64,000 nt of DNA from Pseudomonas sp. Seg1 (GTDB lineage: Bacteria > Pseudomonadota > Gammaproteobacteria > Pseudomonadales > Pseudomonadaceae), in assembly GCF_018326005.1 (NCBI RefSeq), contig NZ_AP021903.1, positions 6,197,501-6,261,500 of the forward strand, read 5' to 3'. Position numbers and translations under genes: made by a program. Below the pieces are notes generated by a model that saw only the letters and a program-made list of their open reading frames with translations, searched no databases and had not been told where the DNA came from. Of the stretch, positions 25,963 through 36,517 are shown piece by piece; within the stretch, counting starts at the first letter, position 1, and every line of letters begins with the position of its first letter.

Positions 25963-27101
25963 GAGCGAAGTACCACGCCGCTGTCGTCTTCCCACCACAC
26001 GTAAACCTGATCGCCCCAGGTTGGACGTGCGCCACGGCGTTCGGCGTTGGCGACGAACGACTGCACCAGTTTGCCGCTCGGCAATTCGACGTAGAACACC
26101 GAGTGCCCGCCGAGGTAAGCGATGTCATGCACCTTGCCGCTCGACCAGTTGTATTCGCAGGTCGGCTGATCGGCGGTGACCAGCAGTTTCTCCGGACGGA
26201 TCGCGTAGGTCACGGACTTGTCCTGCACCGAGGTGCTGATGCCGTGGCCGACGTAGATCTGCCGGTCGAGGTCCTTGCAGGTGATGGTCGCGTGGCCTTC
26301 GGCGTCGTCGATCACTTCGCCTTCGAAGATGTTCACGTTGCCGATGAATTCGCAGACCAGACGGCTGGTCGGGGTTTCGTAGATGTCGATCGGGCTGCCG
26401 ATCTGGGCGATCCAGCCCAGGTGCATGATCGCGATGCGCTCGGCCATGGTCATGGCCTCTTCCTGGTCGTGCGTCACCATCACGCAGGTCACACCCACGC
26501 GCTCGATGATTTCGACCAGCTCAAGCTGCATCTGCGAACGCAGTTTCTTGTCCAGCGCGCCCATCGGTTCGTCGAGCAGCAGCAGCTTCGGCCGCTTGGC
26601 CAGCGAACGCGCCAGCGCCACCCGCTGACGCTGACCGCCAGACAGTTGATGCGGTTTGCGCTTGGCGTACTGGCTCATCTGCACCAGCTTGAGCATCTCG
26701 GCCACGCGGGCGTCGATCTCGGCCTTGGGGATCTTGTCCTGTTGCAGGCCGAACGCGATGTTCTGCGCTACGGTCATGTGCGGGAACAAGGCGTACGACT
26801 GGAACATCATGTTGATCGGACGTTCGTACGGCGGCATGTCGGTGATGTCGACGCCATCGAGAAAAATGCGCCCCTCCGTGGGCCGTTCGAACCCTGCCAG
26901 CATCCGCAGCAGAGTGGATTTGCCCGATCCCGAACCGCCGAGCAGGGCGAAGATCTCGCCTTTCTTGATTTCCAGGGACACATCGTCCACGGCAATCGTC
27001 TCGTCGAACTTCTTCGTGACCCGGTCGATTTTGACCAACACCTGCTTAGGTGTCTGGTCGCCCTCGAGGGCTTTCTTATAGGCGCCGGAGGCAACTGCCA
27101 T
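25959..27101 (-). CDS. spuF: Polyamine ABC transporter ATP-binding protein SpuF (PotG-like)
   Basis: The 380-aa ATPase has Walker A GGSGSGKSTLLR (about residues 55-66), the Q-loop MMFQSYALFPHM, signature LSGGQRQRVALARSLA, Walker B LLLLDEPMGALDKK and the switch histidine VMVTHDQEEAMTM. A C-terminal TOBE-like regulatory domain follows, as usual for Pot/Mal-type ATPases. It couples to SpuG and SpuH. It begins 66 bases after spuE ends and overlaps spuG. Confidence 0.95.
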   Translation of the reverse strand: MAVASGAYKKALEGDQTPKQVLVKIDRVTKKFDETIAVDDVSLEIKKGEIFALLGGSGSGKSTLLRMLAGFERPTEGRIFLDGVDITDMPPYERPINMMFQSYALFPHMTVAQNIAFGLQQDKIPKAEIDARVAEMLKLVQMSQYAKRKPHQLSGGQRQRVALARSLAKRPKLLLLDEPMGALDKKLRSQMQLELVEIIERVGVTCVMVTHDQEEAMTMAERIAIMHLGWIAQIGSPIDIYETPTSRLVCEFIGNVNIFEGEVIDDAEGHATITCKDLDRQIYVGHGISTSVQDKSVTYAIRPEKLLVTADQPTCEYNWSSGKVHDIAYLGGHSVFYVELPSGKLVQSFVANAERRGARPTWGDQVYVWWEDDSGVVLRS

Positions 27102-27167
27102 TTACGAAACTCCCAGAAAAAAACAGTGCAGTTCGCCCACGCAGGCGAACCCTGGATAGTGTGTGCC

Positions 27168-28394
<1,227 letters not shown>

Positions 28395-28400
28395 TTATCC

Positions 28401-28433
28401 CGCTGGCCGCCTTCGCGGTGACGACGGCCAGCG
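28401..28433 (-). other. Intercistronic hairpin between spuD and spuE
   Basis: CGCTGGCCG (28401-28409) and CGGCCAGCG (28425-28433) form a perfect 9-bp stem with a 15-base loop just after the spuD stop. No T run follows on the minus strand, so it is more likely an mRNA-stabilising element than a terminator. Such hairpins often raise binding-protein levels over permeases. Confidence 0.55.
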
Positions 28434-28452
28434 GTTGCTGCTTCAAACCGGC

Positions 28453-29565
28453 TTATTTACCGGATTTGATTTTGGTCCAGCTGCGAGTGATCAGACGCAG
28501 GGTCGCTGCATCCTGATCGCTGATCGCATAGAGCTGCTTCTTCACTTCAGCCGAAGGGTAAATGCTCGGATCGCTGGTGATGTCTTTGTCCACCAATGGC
28601 GTGGCCGCCTTGTTGCCGTTCGGGAAACGCACGGCGTTGGTGATCTCGGCCATCACTTCCGGCTGCAGCAGGTAGTTCATGAATTTGTAGGCGGCCTCGA
28701 CGTTTTCGGCATCCTTGGGAATGGCGACCATGTCGTAGAAAGTGCCAGCACCCTCTTTGGGAATGGTGTAGGCCAGTTTGACCTTGTCACCGGCTTCCTT
28801 GGCGCGGGTCTTGGATTGCTCCAGGTCACCCGAATAACCGACGGCCACGCAGATGTTGCCGTTGGCCAGGTCGGAGATGTATTTCGAGGAGTGGAAGTAC
28901 GCAACCGAAGGACGCACCTTGAGGAACAGGTCTTCGGCGGCTTTAAGATCAGCCTTGTCCTTGCTGTTGGTCGGCTTGCCCAGATAGTGCAGGGCCGCTG
29001 GAATCATTTCGGTCGGGGCGTCGAGGAAGCTCACGCCGCAGCTTTTGAGTTTCTCGATGTTCTCTGGCTTGAACACGATGTCCCACGAATCGATCTTGTC
29101 GATGCCCAGCGCAGCCTTGACCTTGGCCGGGTTGTAGCCGATGCCGATGGAGCCCCACATATAAGGGAAAGCGTGCTTGTTGCTCGGGTCGCTGGCATCG
29201 CCAACGGCCTTGAGCAGGTCTTCATCAAGGTTCTTCCAGTTCGGCAGCTTGGACTTGTCCAGCTCCTGATAAACGCCGGCCTTGATCTGCTTGGCGAGGA
29301 AGTTGTTGGAAGGCACCACCACGTCATAACCGGATTTACCGGCCAGCAGTTTGGCTTCCAGGGTTTCGTTGCTGTCGAACACGTCGTAGACGACTTTGAT
29401 GCCCGACTCTTTCTCGAATTTGGCAACGGTGTCTGGCGCGATGTAGTCGGACCAGTTGTAGACGTGCAATACCTTGTCGTCCGCCTGAACCGCACCCGCC
29501 ATCATGCCCGCGACGGACAGGGCGAGAAGTGTCTTGCCAGCAAGCTTTTTGCCTAATGCCTTCAT
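28453..29565 (-). CDS. spuD: Periplasmic polyamine-binding protein SpuD (putrescine type)
   Basis: The 370-aa protein has a clear signal peptide ([23 protein letters not shown], cleaved near residue 28) and the mature start [16 protein letters not shown]. It is about as long as SpuE and clearly paralogous (shared [39 protein letters not shown] ends). In P. aeruginosa the spuC-adjacent copy binds putrescine and the next spermidine; I assign names by order. It follows spuC by 172 bases, which include a hairpin near 29660-29680. Confidence 0.92.
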   Translation of the reverse strand: MKALGKKLAGKTLLALSVAGMMAGAVQADDKVLHVYNWSDYIAPDTVAKFEKESGIKVVYDVFDSNETLEAKLLAGKSGYDVVVPSNNFLAKQIKAGVYQELDKSKLPNWKNLDEDLLKAVGDASDPSNKHAFPYMWGSIGIGYNPAKVKAALGIDKIDSWDIVFKPENIEKLKSCGVSFLDAPTEMIPAALHYLGKPTNSKDKADLKAAEDLFLKVRPSVAYFHSSKYISDLANGNICVAVGYSGDLEQSKTRAKEAGDKVKLAYTIPKEGAGTFYDMVAIPKDAENVEAAYKFMNYLLQPEVMAEITNAVRFPNGNKAATPLVDKDITSDPSIYPSAEVKKQLYAISDQDAATLRLITRSWTKIKSGK

Positions 29566-29659
29566 GCGTTAATGCTCCAAATTTTTCTTTTTTGAACCAC
29601 TTTGTTCAGCGGCCGAACCCGGACAACTGGAACCGCGGCTAGTCTGGCAAGATCCGAGG

Positions 29660-29680
29660 CGGTCTTTCAAGAAAAGACCG
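29660..29680 (-). other. Hairpin in the spuC-spuD gap
   Basis: CGGTCTTT (29660-29667) pairs with AAAGACCG (29673-29680). It lies in the 172-base gap between spuC and spuD, with no T tract after it on the minus strand. It could separate expression of the catabolic and transport halves of the operon. Structure seen, role inferred. Confidence 0.45.
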
Positions 29681-29737
29681 GCCTTTCTGACAGCTTTGCG
29701 CGAGAGCGCCGCAGCTCCCCCGCCCAAAGCCTAGCAC

Positions 29738-31102
29738 TTAGCCCTGCAACGCACTGAGGGTCAGGTCCAGACACTTGCGTGCCTTTGTAACCAGCTCATC
29801 GATCTCCGCTTTGCTGATCACCAGCGGCGGCGCGATGATCATCGTGTCGCCCACGGCGCGCATGATCAGCCCGTTGTCGAAGCAGAACTGGCGGCAGATC
29901 ATGCCGACGCCCTTGCCTTCGTAACGCTTGCGAGTGGCCTTGTCCTGCACCAGCTCGATCGCCCCCAGCAGACCAACCCCGCGCACTTCCCCCACCAACG
30001 GGTGATCGTTCAGCTCGCGCAGACGTTTCTGCAAATACGGTGCCGTTTCGTTGTGGGCGTTCTCGATAATTTTCTCGTCGCGCAGAATCCGGATGTTTTC
30101 CAGACCCACCGCTGCCGCCACCGGGTGACCGGAGTAGGTGAAGCCGTGGTTGAAGTCGCCGCCTTCGTTGAGCACCTTCACCACTTCGTCGCGCACGATC
30201 AGGCCACCCATCGGGATGTAGCCGGAGGTCAGGCCCTTGGCGATGGTCATCATGTCCGGTTTGAGATCGTAGAAATCGCTGCCGAACCACTCACCGGTAC
30301 GGCCGAAACCGCAGATCACTTCGTCAGCGACGAAGAGGATGTCGTACTTGGCGAGAATTTCCTTGATGCGCGGCCAGTAGGTGTCTGGCGGAATGATCAC
30401 GCCGCCGGCGCCCTGTATCGGCTCGGCAATAAAGGCACCGACGTTGTCGACGCCGACTTCGAGAATTTTCTCTTCCAGCTGATTGGCCGCCCAGATGCCG
30501 AACTCTTCCGGCGACATGTCGCCGCCTTCGGCGAACCAGTACGGCTGGGCGATGTGGACGATGCCCGGAATCGGCAAGTCGCCCTGCTCGTGCATATAGG
30601 TCATGCCGCCGAGGCTCGCGCCGGCTACGGTCGAACCGTGATAACCGTTTTTGCGGCTGATGATGACTTTCTTGTTCGGCTGACCCTTGATCGCCCAGTA
30701 GTGGCGAACCATGCGCAGCATGGTGTCGTTGCCTTCGGAGCCGGAACCGGTGAAGAACACGTGGTTCATGCCTTCAGGTGCGACGTCGGCGATAGCCTTG
30801 GCCAGTTCCAGAGCTGGCGGGTGGGCGGTCTGGAAAAACAGGTTGTAGTAAGGCAGTTCGCGCATCTGTTTCGCGGCGGCGTCGGCCAGTTCATCGCGAC
30901 CGTAACCGATGGCCACGCACCACAGCCCGGCCATGCCGTCGAGGATCTTGTTGCCTTCGCTGTCCCACAGGTAAACGCCCTTGGCGTTGGTGATGATCCG
31001 CGGGCCTTTCTCTTTCAGCTGCTTGAAGTCGCTGAACGGGGCCAAGTGGTGATCGCTGCTCAGCGCTTGCCACTCACGGGTTTGCGGGTTGTTGCTGGTC
31101 AT
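29738..31102 (-). CDS. spuC: Putrescine/polyamine-pyruvate aminotransferase SpuC
   Basis: SpuC is a class III PLP aminotransferase acting on putrescine and related diamines, giving 4-aminobutanal and alanine. The 454-aa protein has the GLWCVAIGYGRDEL cofactor region, FFTGSGSEGNDTMLRMVRHYW, the FVADEVICGFGRTG motif and the Schiff-base lysine in MMTIAKGLTSGYIPMGG. I take ATG 31102 (MTSNNPQTREWQ), preceded by AAGGAGAATTGGC. It lies 56 bases downstream of spuB and upstream of the transporter genes, giving one operon for uptake and breakdown. Confidence 0.94.
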   Translation of the reverse strand: MTSNNPQTREWQALSSDHHLAPFSDFKQLKEKGPRIITNAKGVYLWDSEGNKILDGMAGLWCVAIGYGRDELADAAAKQMRELPYYNLFFQTAHPPALELAKAIADVAPEGMNHVFFTGSGSEGNDTMLRMVRHYWAIKGQPNKKVIISRKNGYHGSTVAGASLGGMTYMHEQGDLPIPGIVHIAQPYWFAEGGDMSPEEFGIWAANQLEEKILEVGVDNVGAFIAEPIQGAGGVIIPPDTYWPRIKEILAKYDILFVADEVICGFGRTGEWFGSDFYDLKPDMMTIAKGLTSGYIPMGGLIVRDEVVKVLNEGGDFNHGFTYSGHPVAAAVGLENIRILRDEKIIENAHNETAPYLQKRLRELNDHPLVGEVRGVGLLGAIELVQDKATRKRYEGKGVGMICRQFCFDNGLIMRAVGDTMIIAPPLVISKAEIDELVTKARKCLDLTLSALQG

Positions 31103-31158
31103 GCCAATTCTCCTTGTTATCGGTGAAGGCGCGGCGCCTGAGCACCGCACCCGGCGTA

Positions 31159-32517
31159 TCAGACGGCGAAGAGCAGGTACTCACGCTCCCACGAACTGAT
31201 CACGCGCTTGAAGTTTTCATGCTCGGCCCGCTTGACCGCGACGTAGCCCGTGATGAAAGTTTTGCCCAGGTATTTCTCGATGGTCGCGCTGTTTTCCATA
31301 CGCTCCAGCGCATCTTCGATGGTCAGCGGCAGGCGCAGATTGCGCCGCTCGTAACCACGACCGACCACTGGCGCGCTCGGGTTGAGGCCTTCGACCATGC
31401 CGATGTAGCCGCAGAGCAGGCTCGCGGCAATCGCCAGGTATGGGTTGGCGTCGGCGCCCGGCAGGCGGTTTTCCACGCGGCGGTTCTGCGGGCCGGCATC
31501 CGGTACGCGCAGACCCACGGTGCGGTTTTCTTCGCCCCACTCCACGTTCACCGGCGCCGAGGTGTCCGGCAGGAAGCGGCGGAACGAGTTGACGTTCGGC
31601 GCGAACAGCGGCAGCAATTCCGGGATCAGTTTCTGCAGGCCACCGATGTGGTGCAGGAACAGCTGGCTCATGGTCCCGTCTTCATTGGAGAACACGTTCT
31701 TGCCGGTCTCGATGTCGATGATGCTCTGGTGCAAGTGCATTGCGCTGCCCGGCTCGCCGGTCATCGGCTTGGCCATGAAAGTGGCGGCCACGTCGTGCTT
31801 GAGCGCGGCTTCACGCATGGTGCGTTTGAACACCAGAATCTGGTCGGCCAGCGACAGTGCGTCGCCGTGACGGAAGTTGATTTCCATCTGCGCCGTGCCG
31901 TCTTCGTGGATCAGTGTGTCGAGGTCCAGTTCCTGCAGTTCGCACCAGTCGTAAACGTCTTCGAACAGCGGATCGAATTCGTTCGCCGCTTCAATGGAGA
32001 ACGACTGACGACCGATTTCCGGGCGACCCGAGCGGCCAATCGGCGGCTGCAACGGATAGTCAGGATCGTCACTGCGCTTGGTCAGGTAGAACTCCATCTC
32101 CGGCGCCACGATCGGCTGCCAGCCCTTGTCGGCGTAGAGTTTGAGGACCTTCTTGAGGACGTTGCGCGGCGACAGCTCGATCGGGTTGCCTTGCTTGTCG
32201 TAAGTGTCGTGGATCACCTGAGCGGTTGGCTCAATGGCCCACGGCACCATGTACACGGCGTTCTGGTCGGGACGGCAGATCATGTCGATGTCGGCCGGGT
32301 CGAGCAGTTCGTAATAGATGTCGTCTTCGACGTAGTCGCCGGTCACGGTCTGCAACAGCACGCTTTCTGGCAGGCGCATGCCTTTTTCGGCGATGAACTT
32401 GTTGGTCGGCGAGATCTTGCCCCGGGTGATACCGGTCAAGTCGGCGATCATGCATTCGACTTCTGTGATCTTGTGGTCTTTCAACCAATCGGTGAGCTGG
32501 TCGAGGTTGTTACTCAT
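31159..32517 (-). CDS. spuB: Glutamine-synthetase-family enzyme SpuB (gamma-glutamylpolyamine synthetase type)
   Basis: This 452-aa GS-like enzyme ligates glutamate to a polyamine amino group with ATP. The GS fold is seen in VECMIADLTGITRGK, the metal-binding APEMEFYL, AQMEINFRHGDAL, the ATP-site MAKPMTGEPGSAMHLHQS and the C-terminal VENRLPGADANPYLAIAASL. It lacks the adenylylation-loop context of GlnA. It is the first intact gene of the minus-strand spu operon, 93 bases downstream of a decayed spuA. A homologue, spuI, is encoded divergently. Confidence 0.93.
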   Translation of the reverse strand: MSNNLDQLTDWLKDHKITEVECMIADLTGITRGKISPTNKFIAEKGMRLPESVLLQTVTGDYVEDDIYYELLDPADIDMICRPDQNAVYMVPWAIEPTAQVIHDTYDKQGNPIELSPRNVLKKVLKLYADKGWQPIVAPEMEFYLTKRSDDPDYPLQPPIGRSGRPEIGRQSFSIEAANEFDPLFEDVYDWCELQELDLDTLIHEDGTAQMEINFRHGDALSLADQILVFKRTMREAALKHDVAATFMAKPMTGEPGSAMHLHQSIIDIETGKNVFSNEDGTMSQLFLHHIGGLQKLIPELLPLFAPNVNSFRRFLPDTSAPVNVEWGEENRTVGLRVPDAGPQNRRVENRLPGADANPYLAIAASLLCGYIGMVEGLNPSAPVVGRGYERRNLRLPLTIEDALERMENSATIEKYLGKTFITGYVAVKRAEHENFKRVISSWEREYLLFAV

Positions 32518-32610
32518 AAATGCCTCTGGGCTGAGTCTCCTGACGTGGTGTCAGGCAAAGTTTGACGCCGGAGCGTCGCGTTAAAGGGGGCTTGCTCGCG
32601 CAGTGCCGGC

Positions 32611-32967
32611 TTACGCCTGGCACCGCGCATAGACAATGAAAGAGGAGCTTACCTGCCCTTTACGCTGGCGTTGCATTTCCTGTGCACATTCAAGGCGTGC
32701 AGAATCATGAGCACGGATCGAGGAGCTGCACAGGCTTTGGGACTCAAAGAGATCTATATTGGAAGGAGACGCCATAAACAGGATGCTTTCCCATACGTCC
32801 AGAATATCGGACGCTGACGCTCGAACGGCCATGGACGGGAACATCGTCGGCAAGCGGCGAGCCTTGCTGGCTGCGCTATCGACGGCTTTGTCGCCACTGA
32901 TGTGATGAGCATGCAGACCGGACTGTTGCGAGCAGTCGGTGATGCCGATTAACGGCAGGCGAGACAT
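32611..32967 (-). pseudogene. spuA: Truncated remnant of spuA (gamma-glutamyl-GABA hydrolase)
   Basis: An open frame of 118 codons begins MSRLPLIGITDC and continues GLHAHHISGDK, SDILDVWESILFMASPSNI and a weak HDSARLE. These match, in order, the N-terminal third of SpuA/PuuD-type class I amidotransferases as I remember them (MSRLP.IGVT.CS, GLHAYHISGDKYV, SDILD..DGLLFTGSPSNI, HDPARD). The rest of the enzyme is absent, including the catalytic cysteine elbow (GICRG) and the His-Glu pair; the family is about 250 aa. Only 93 bases separate it from spuB. The start region looks preserved, so a short peptide could still be made. I cannot exclude a small functional protein, but the missing active site makes decay most likely. 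Confidence 0.75.
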
Positions 32968-33245
32968 GAAGCACCCCGGTATTATTGCTGTTATGGGTTT
33001 GACCGGAGCTTAGCCTTGTTCATTTTTTTACACAACACCCCAGTAAAAAATACAACACGGCCTGCTCAAGCCAGCGGGTGGCAACTGCCCAAAGGACAAA
33101 AAACCGCCCGAAAGTGCCCCATAAATGCCCTCACAGCGCTTTTTTAGGGCAAAAAAGGCCTCGCTTGACTTCGGCAGGCCGTTCGGGTTGACTGAAACCA
33201 GAAAAGATCAATGATTGATATTTTTAACAACAAAGGTGTTGCATC
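32968..33245. promoter_or_regulatory. Divergent spuI / spuA-remnant-spuB control region
   Basis: This 278-base non-coding stretch separates the divergent spu transcripts and is more AT-rich than its surroundings. It holds repeated ACAACAC pieces (about 33033-33058) and the short inverted repeat CAACAAAGGTGTTG just before spuI. Polyamine-responsive control is expected from P. aeruginosa, but I cannot name an operator. Confidence 0.5.
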
Positions 33246-34622
33246 ATGTCGGTACCCCCGCGTGCCGTTCAGCTCAACGAAGCGAACGCGTTCCTTAAGG
33301 AACATCCTGAGGTTCTGTACGTTGACCTTCTGATTGCGGATATGAATGGTGTGGTGCGCGGCAAGCGCATTGAACGCACCAGCCTCCACAAGGTTTACGA
33401 GAAAGGCATCAACCTGCCGGCCTCTCTATTTGCTCTGGATATCAATGGTTCGACGGTGGAAAGCACCGGCCTGGGCCTGGACATCGGCGACGCCGATCGT
33501 ATCTGCTATCCAATCCCCGACACCCTGTGCAACGAGCCATGGCAGAAGCGCCCTACCGCGCAACTGTTGATGACCATGCACGAGCTCGAAGGTGACCCGT
33601 TCTTTGCGGATCCGCGCGAAGTGCTCCGTCAAGTTGTTGCAAAGTTTGACGAGCTGGGCTTGACCATCTGCGCCGCATTCGAACTCGAGTTCTACCTGAT
33701 CGACCAGGAAAACGTGAACGGCCGTCCACAGCCGCCACGCTCGCCGATCTCCGGCAAACGCCCGCACTCGACTCAGGTCTATTTGATCGACGACCTCGAC
33801 GAATACGTCGACTGCCTCCAGGACATTCTGGAAGGTGCCAAAGAGCAAGGCATCCCGGCCGACGCCATCGTCAAGGAAAGTGCCCCGGCGCAGTTCGAAG
33901 TGAACCTGCACCACGTCGCCGACCCGATCAAGGCGTGCGACTACGCGGTACTGCTCAAGCGTCTGATCAAAAACATCGCCTACGACCATGAAATGGATAC
34001 CACCTTCATGGCCAAGCCCTACCCGGGCCAGGCTGGCAACGGTCTGCACGTACACATTTCGATTCTGGACAAGGCCGGCAAGAACATCTTTGCCAGCGAG
34101 GATCCCGAGCAGAACGCCGCGCTGCGTCACGCGATCGGCGGTGTGCTCGAGACCCTGCCCGCGCAGATGGCTTTCCTCTGCCCGAACGTCAACTCGTACC
34201 GTCGTTTCGGCGCTCAGTTCTACGTACCGAACTCGCCTTGCTGGGGCCTGGACAACCGCACCGTGGCGATTCGCGTTCCGACCGGCTCGTCCGATGCCGT
34301 GCGTATCGAACACCGCGTGGCCGGCGCCGATGCCAACCCGTACCTGCTGATGGCTTCGGTACTGGCGGGCGTGCATCACGGCCTGACCAACAAGATCGAA
34401 CCGGGCGCGCCAGTCGAAGGCAACAGCTACGAGCAGAACGAACAAAGCCTGCCGAACAACTTGCGCGATGCCCTGCGCGAGCTGGACGACAGCGAGGTGA
34501 TGGCCAAGTACATCGATCCGAAATACATCGATATCTTCGTTGCCTGTAAGGAAAGTGAGCTGGAGGAGTTCGAACACTCCATCTCCGACCTTGAATACAA
34601 CTGGTACCTGCATACCGTTTAA
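33246..34622 (+). CDS. spuI: Gamma-glutamylpolyamine synthetase SpuI (GS family)
   Basis: The 458-aa GS-like protein catalyses ATP-dependent gamma-glutamylation of polyamines. Conserved elements are DLLIADMNGVVRGKRIER, FELEFYLIDQENVNGRPQPPRSP, APAQFEVNLHH, MAKPYPGQAGNGLHVHIS, YRRFGAQFYVPNSPCWGLDNR and the C-terminal VAGADANPYLLMASVLAG. It is divergent from spuB and differs clearly from it in the N-terminal half, so the two probably have different polyamine preferences. It ends in a strong terminator. Confidence 0.93.
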   Translation: MSVPPRAVQLNEANAFLKEHPEVLYVDLLIADMNGVVRGKRIERTSLHKVYEKGINLPASLFALDINGSTVESTGLGLDIGDADRICYPIPDTLCNEPWQKRPTAQLLMTMHELEGDPFFADPREVLRQVVAKFDELGLTICAAFELEFYLIDQENVNGRPQPPRSPISGKRPHSTQVYLIDDLDEYVDCLQDILEGAKEQGIPADAIVKESAPAQFEVNLHHVADPIKACDYAVLLKRLIKNIAYDHEMDTTFMAKPYPGQAGNGLHVHISILDKAGKNIFASEDPEQNAALRHAIGGVLETLPAQMAFLCPNVNSYRRFGAQFYVPNSPCWGLDNRTVAIRVPTGSSDAVRIEHRVAGADANPYLLMASVLAGVHHGLTNKIEPGAPVEGNSYEQNEQSLPNNLRDALRELDDSEVMAKYIDPKYIDIFVACKESELEEFEHSISDLEYNWYLHTV

Positions 34623-34642
34623 GCGGGTTGCAGCTGCAAAAA

Positions 34643-34680
34643 AACGCCGTTGGCTGATTCAGCCAGCGGCGTTTTTTTTT
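34643..34680 (+). terminator. Rho-independent terminator of spuI
   Basis: AACGCCGTTGGCT pairs with AGCCAGCGGCGTT (one G-U) around GATTC and is followed by nine T residues. Confidence 0.95.
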
Positions 34681-34728
34681 ATGGCCGAACATTAATCCCC
34701 TGTGTTTGGTGTGAATGGCCGCCTGCGG

Positions 34729-34826
34729 CGGATCGCTGGCAAGCCAGCTCCCACATGTTCTTCGTCGAACCTAAATTCCGAGTACAAAAAAACTTTCCTT
34801 GTGGGAGCTGGCTTGCCAGCGATGGC
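34729..34826. repeat. REP doublet, 'gctggcttgccagc' family
   Basis: ATCGCTGGCAAGCCAGCTCC (about 34732-34751) and its inverse (about 34803-34822) lie between the spuI terminator and the TetR gene, about 60 bases before the latter's start, so it may overlap the promoter region. Confidence 0.87.
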
Positions 34827-34887
34827 GTCCAGGCAGACAACATCGAACCCGGCTCGTACAATGCCCGCTGCCCCGCAGGAGACTTTC

Positions 34888-35526
34888 ATGACGCGTCCCG
34901 CCCCCGTCCGCAAACCCCGTGCCCGCAGTCAGGCACGGATCGATTCGATACTCGACGCCGCGCGTACGCTGCTGGCTTCCGAGGGCGTGGCCAGTCTGTC
35001 GATCTACAGCGTCGCCGAGCGCGCGCAGATTCCGCCCTCCTCCGTGTATCACTTTTTCGCCAGCGTCCCGGCATTGCTCGAAGCGCTGACCGCCGACGTT
35101 CACGCCGCGTTTCGCGCCTGCCTGCAAGCGCCGATCGATCACGGGGCCTTGCGCGACTGGCGTGATCTGTCGCGGCTGGTCGAACGGCGGATGCTGGAGA
35201 TCTACGACGAAGACGCCGCCGCCCGGCAGTTGATTCTCGCCCAACACGGGCTCACCGAAGTGACTCAGGCTGACCGTCAGCACGACATCGAGCTGGGCGA
35301 CCTGATGCACAAGCTGTTCGATCACCATTTCGAATTGCCGCGACTGCCCACCGACGTCGATGTGTTTGCACTGGCGATGGAACTGGGCGACCGCGTCTAC
35401 GCCCGGTCAGTCCAGCAGCACGGGCAAATCACCCCGCGCATGGCCGAGGAAGGCATGCGCGTATTTGATGCCTATCTGGGCTTGTATCTGCCGCTCTATC
35501 TGCCCAAGCGAACAGCTGCCGTCTGA
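34888..35526 (+). CDS. TetR-family transcriptional regulator
   Basis: The 212-aa protein has an N-terminal TetR helix-turn-helix (RIDSILDAARTLLASEGVASLSIYSVAERAQIPPSSVYHFFASVPALLEAL, about residues 17-67) and an all-helical ligand domain. I use ATG 34888 (MTRPAPVRKPRARSQ), preceded by GCAGGAGACTTTC; the longer open frame runs through the REP. It stands alone between spuI and the convergent coaA. Its target and ligand cannot be inferred; control of spuI is possible only by proximity. Confidence 0.87.
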   Translation: MTRPAPVRKPRARSQARIDSILDAARTLLASEGVASLSIYSVAERAQIPPSSVYHFFASVPALLEALTADVHAAFRACLQAPIDHGALRDWRDLSRLVERRMLEIYDEDAAARQLILAQHGLTEVTQADRQHDIELGDLMHKLFDHHFELPRLPTDVDVFALAMELGDRVYARSVQQHGQITPRMAEEGMRVFDAYLGLYLPLYLPKRTAAV

Positions 35527-35563
35527 GCGGTAACAGACAACAGCGCATTGCCCGATGACTTGT

Positions 35564-36517
35564 TCAGATCGCGCGGAGCAGAATCCTGTCGATGGAATGA
35601 TCGGCCGACTTGTTGAGAATCAGGCTGGCCTTGTCGCGGGTCGGCAGGATGTTCTCGACGAGGTTTTTCAGGTTGACCCGGTCCCAGGTGCCGGACGCCA
35701 CTGACAGCGCCTCGTCATTCGACAGGGACTTGTACTTGTTGAAGTACGACTCGTCAGACTGAAACGCGGTGTTCTTCAAGTAGACAAAGCGTTCGAGGTA
35801 CCACTTCTTGATGTCCTCTTGCGCAGCATCGACGTAGATCGAAAAGTCGACGAAATCGAGAACATTCAGACTGTCGCGTTTGTCCTCTTGCAGCACATTC
35901 AGGCCTTCCAGAACGATGATATCGGGCGACTGAATGGTCTGCGTTTCATCAGGAAGAATGTCGTACTGGACGTGCGAGTAGACCGGAATCTGCACCGGCT
36001 GGCCTTCGTTGCGCACGGCGTGCAAAAAATCGAGAAGCAGCGCCCGATCGTAGGACTCGGGAAAGCCTTTGCGGTGCAACAGATTGTTCTTTTCCAGGGT
36101 CGCCAGCGGCAACAGAAACGAGTCGGTGGTCACCAACTGCACATCAGGCGAGCCCGGCCACGACGACAGAAGCGCCGACAAGACCCGGGCAAAACTGCTT
36201 TTACCCACCGCGACACTGCCGGAGATGCCGATGACATACGGCGGTTTGTGCGCCGGCTCGCCGAGAAACTCACTGTGCACCTGACCCAGCGACCGCGCCG
36301 CCGCTGCATGCAGATTCAGCAGGCGCGCCAAAGGCAGCAGAATGGTTTCTACCTCCTCACGCGTCATGGGCTGTGTCGGACTGATCAACGCATTCATTTG
36401 CGCAGACGAAAGGCTCTGCGCCGCATCGTCCCGGAAGGCAGACCATTGCTCGCGAGTAAATTCCCGGTACTCGCGGTGAGCGGGCGAATGCCCTGCGGCA
36501 TTCTGCTTCGTCGTCAT
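35564..36517 (-). CDS. coaA: Type I pantothenate kinase CoaA
   Basis: CoaA phosphorylates pantothenate, the first step of coenzyme A synthesis, and in its type I form is inhibited by CoA. The 317-aa protein matches E. coli CoaA in length and layout: Walker A GISGSVAVGKSSFAR (about residues 97-111), TTDSFLLPLATLEKNNLLHRKGFPESYD, IVLEGLNVLQ and FVDFSIYVDA. Pseudomonads are known for the type III enzyme CoaX, so a type I gene here is unexpected. It converges on the TetR gene with no evident terminator between. Base composition looks like its neighbours by eye. Confidence 0.93.
   Translation of the reverse strand: MTTKQNAAGHSPAHREYREFTREQWSAFRDDAAQSLSSAQMNALISPTQPMTREEVETILLPLARLLNLHAAAARSLGQVHSEFLGEPAHKPPYVIGISGSVAVGKSSFARVLSALLSSWPGSPDVQLVTTDSFLLPLATLEKNNLLHRKGFPESYDRALLLDFLHAVRNEGQPVQIPVYSHVQYDILPDETQTIQSPDIIVLEGLNVLQEDKRDSLNVLDFVDFSIYVDAAQEDIKKWYLERFVYLKNTAFQSDESYFNKYKSLSNDEALSVASGTWDRVNLKNLVENILPTRDKASLILNKSADHSIDRILLRAI

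Noticed and set aside
32968..33245. Sigma-54 promoter before spuI or spuB
   Set aside because: No TGGCAC-N5-TTGCA match; GGTGGCAACTGC near 33078 lacks the downstream element at proper spacing.
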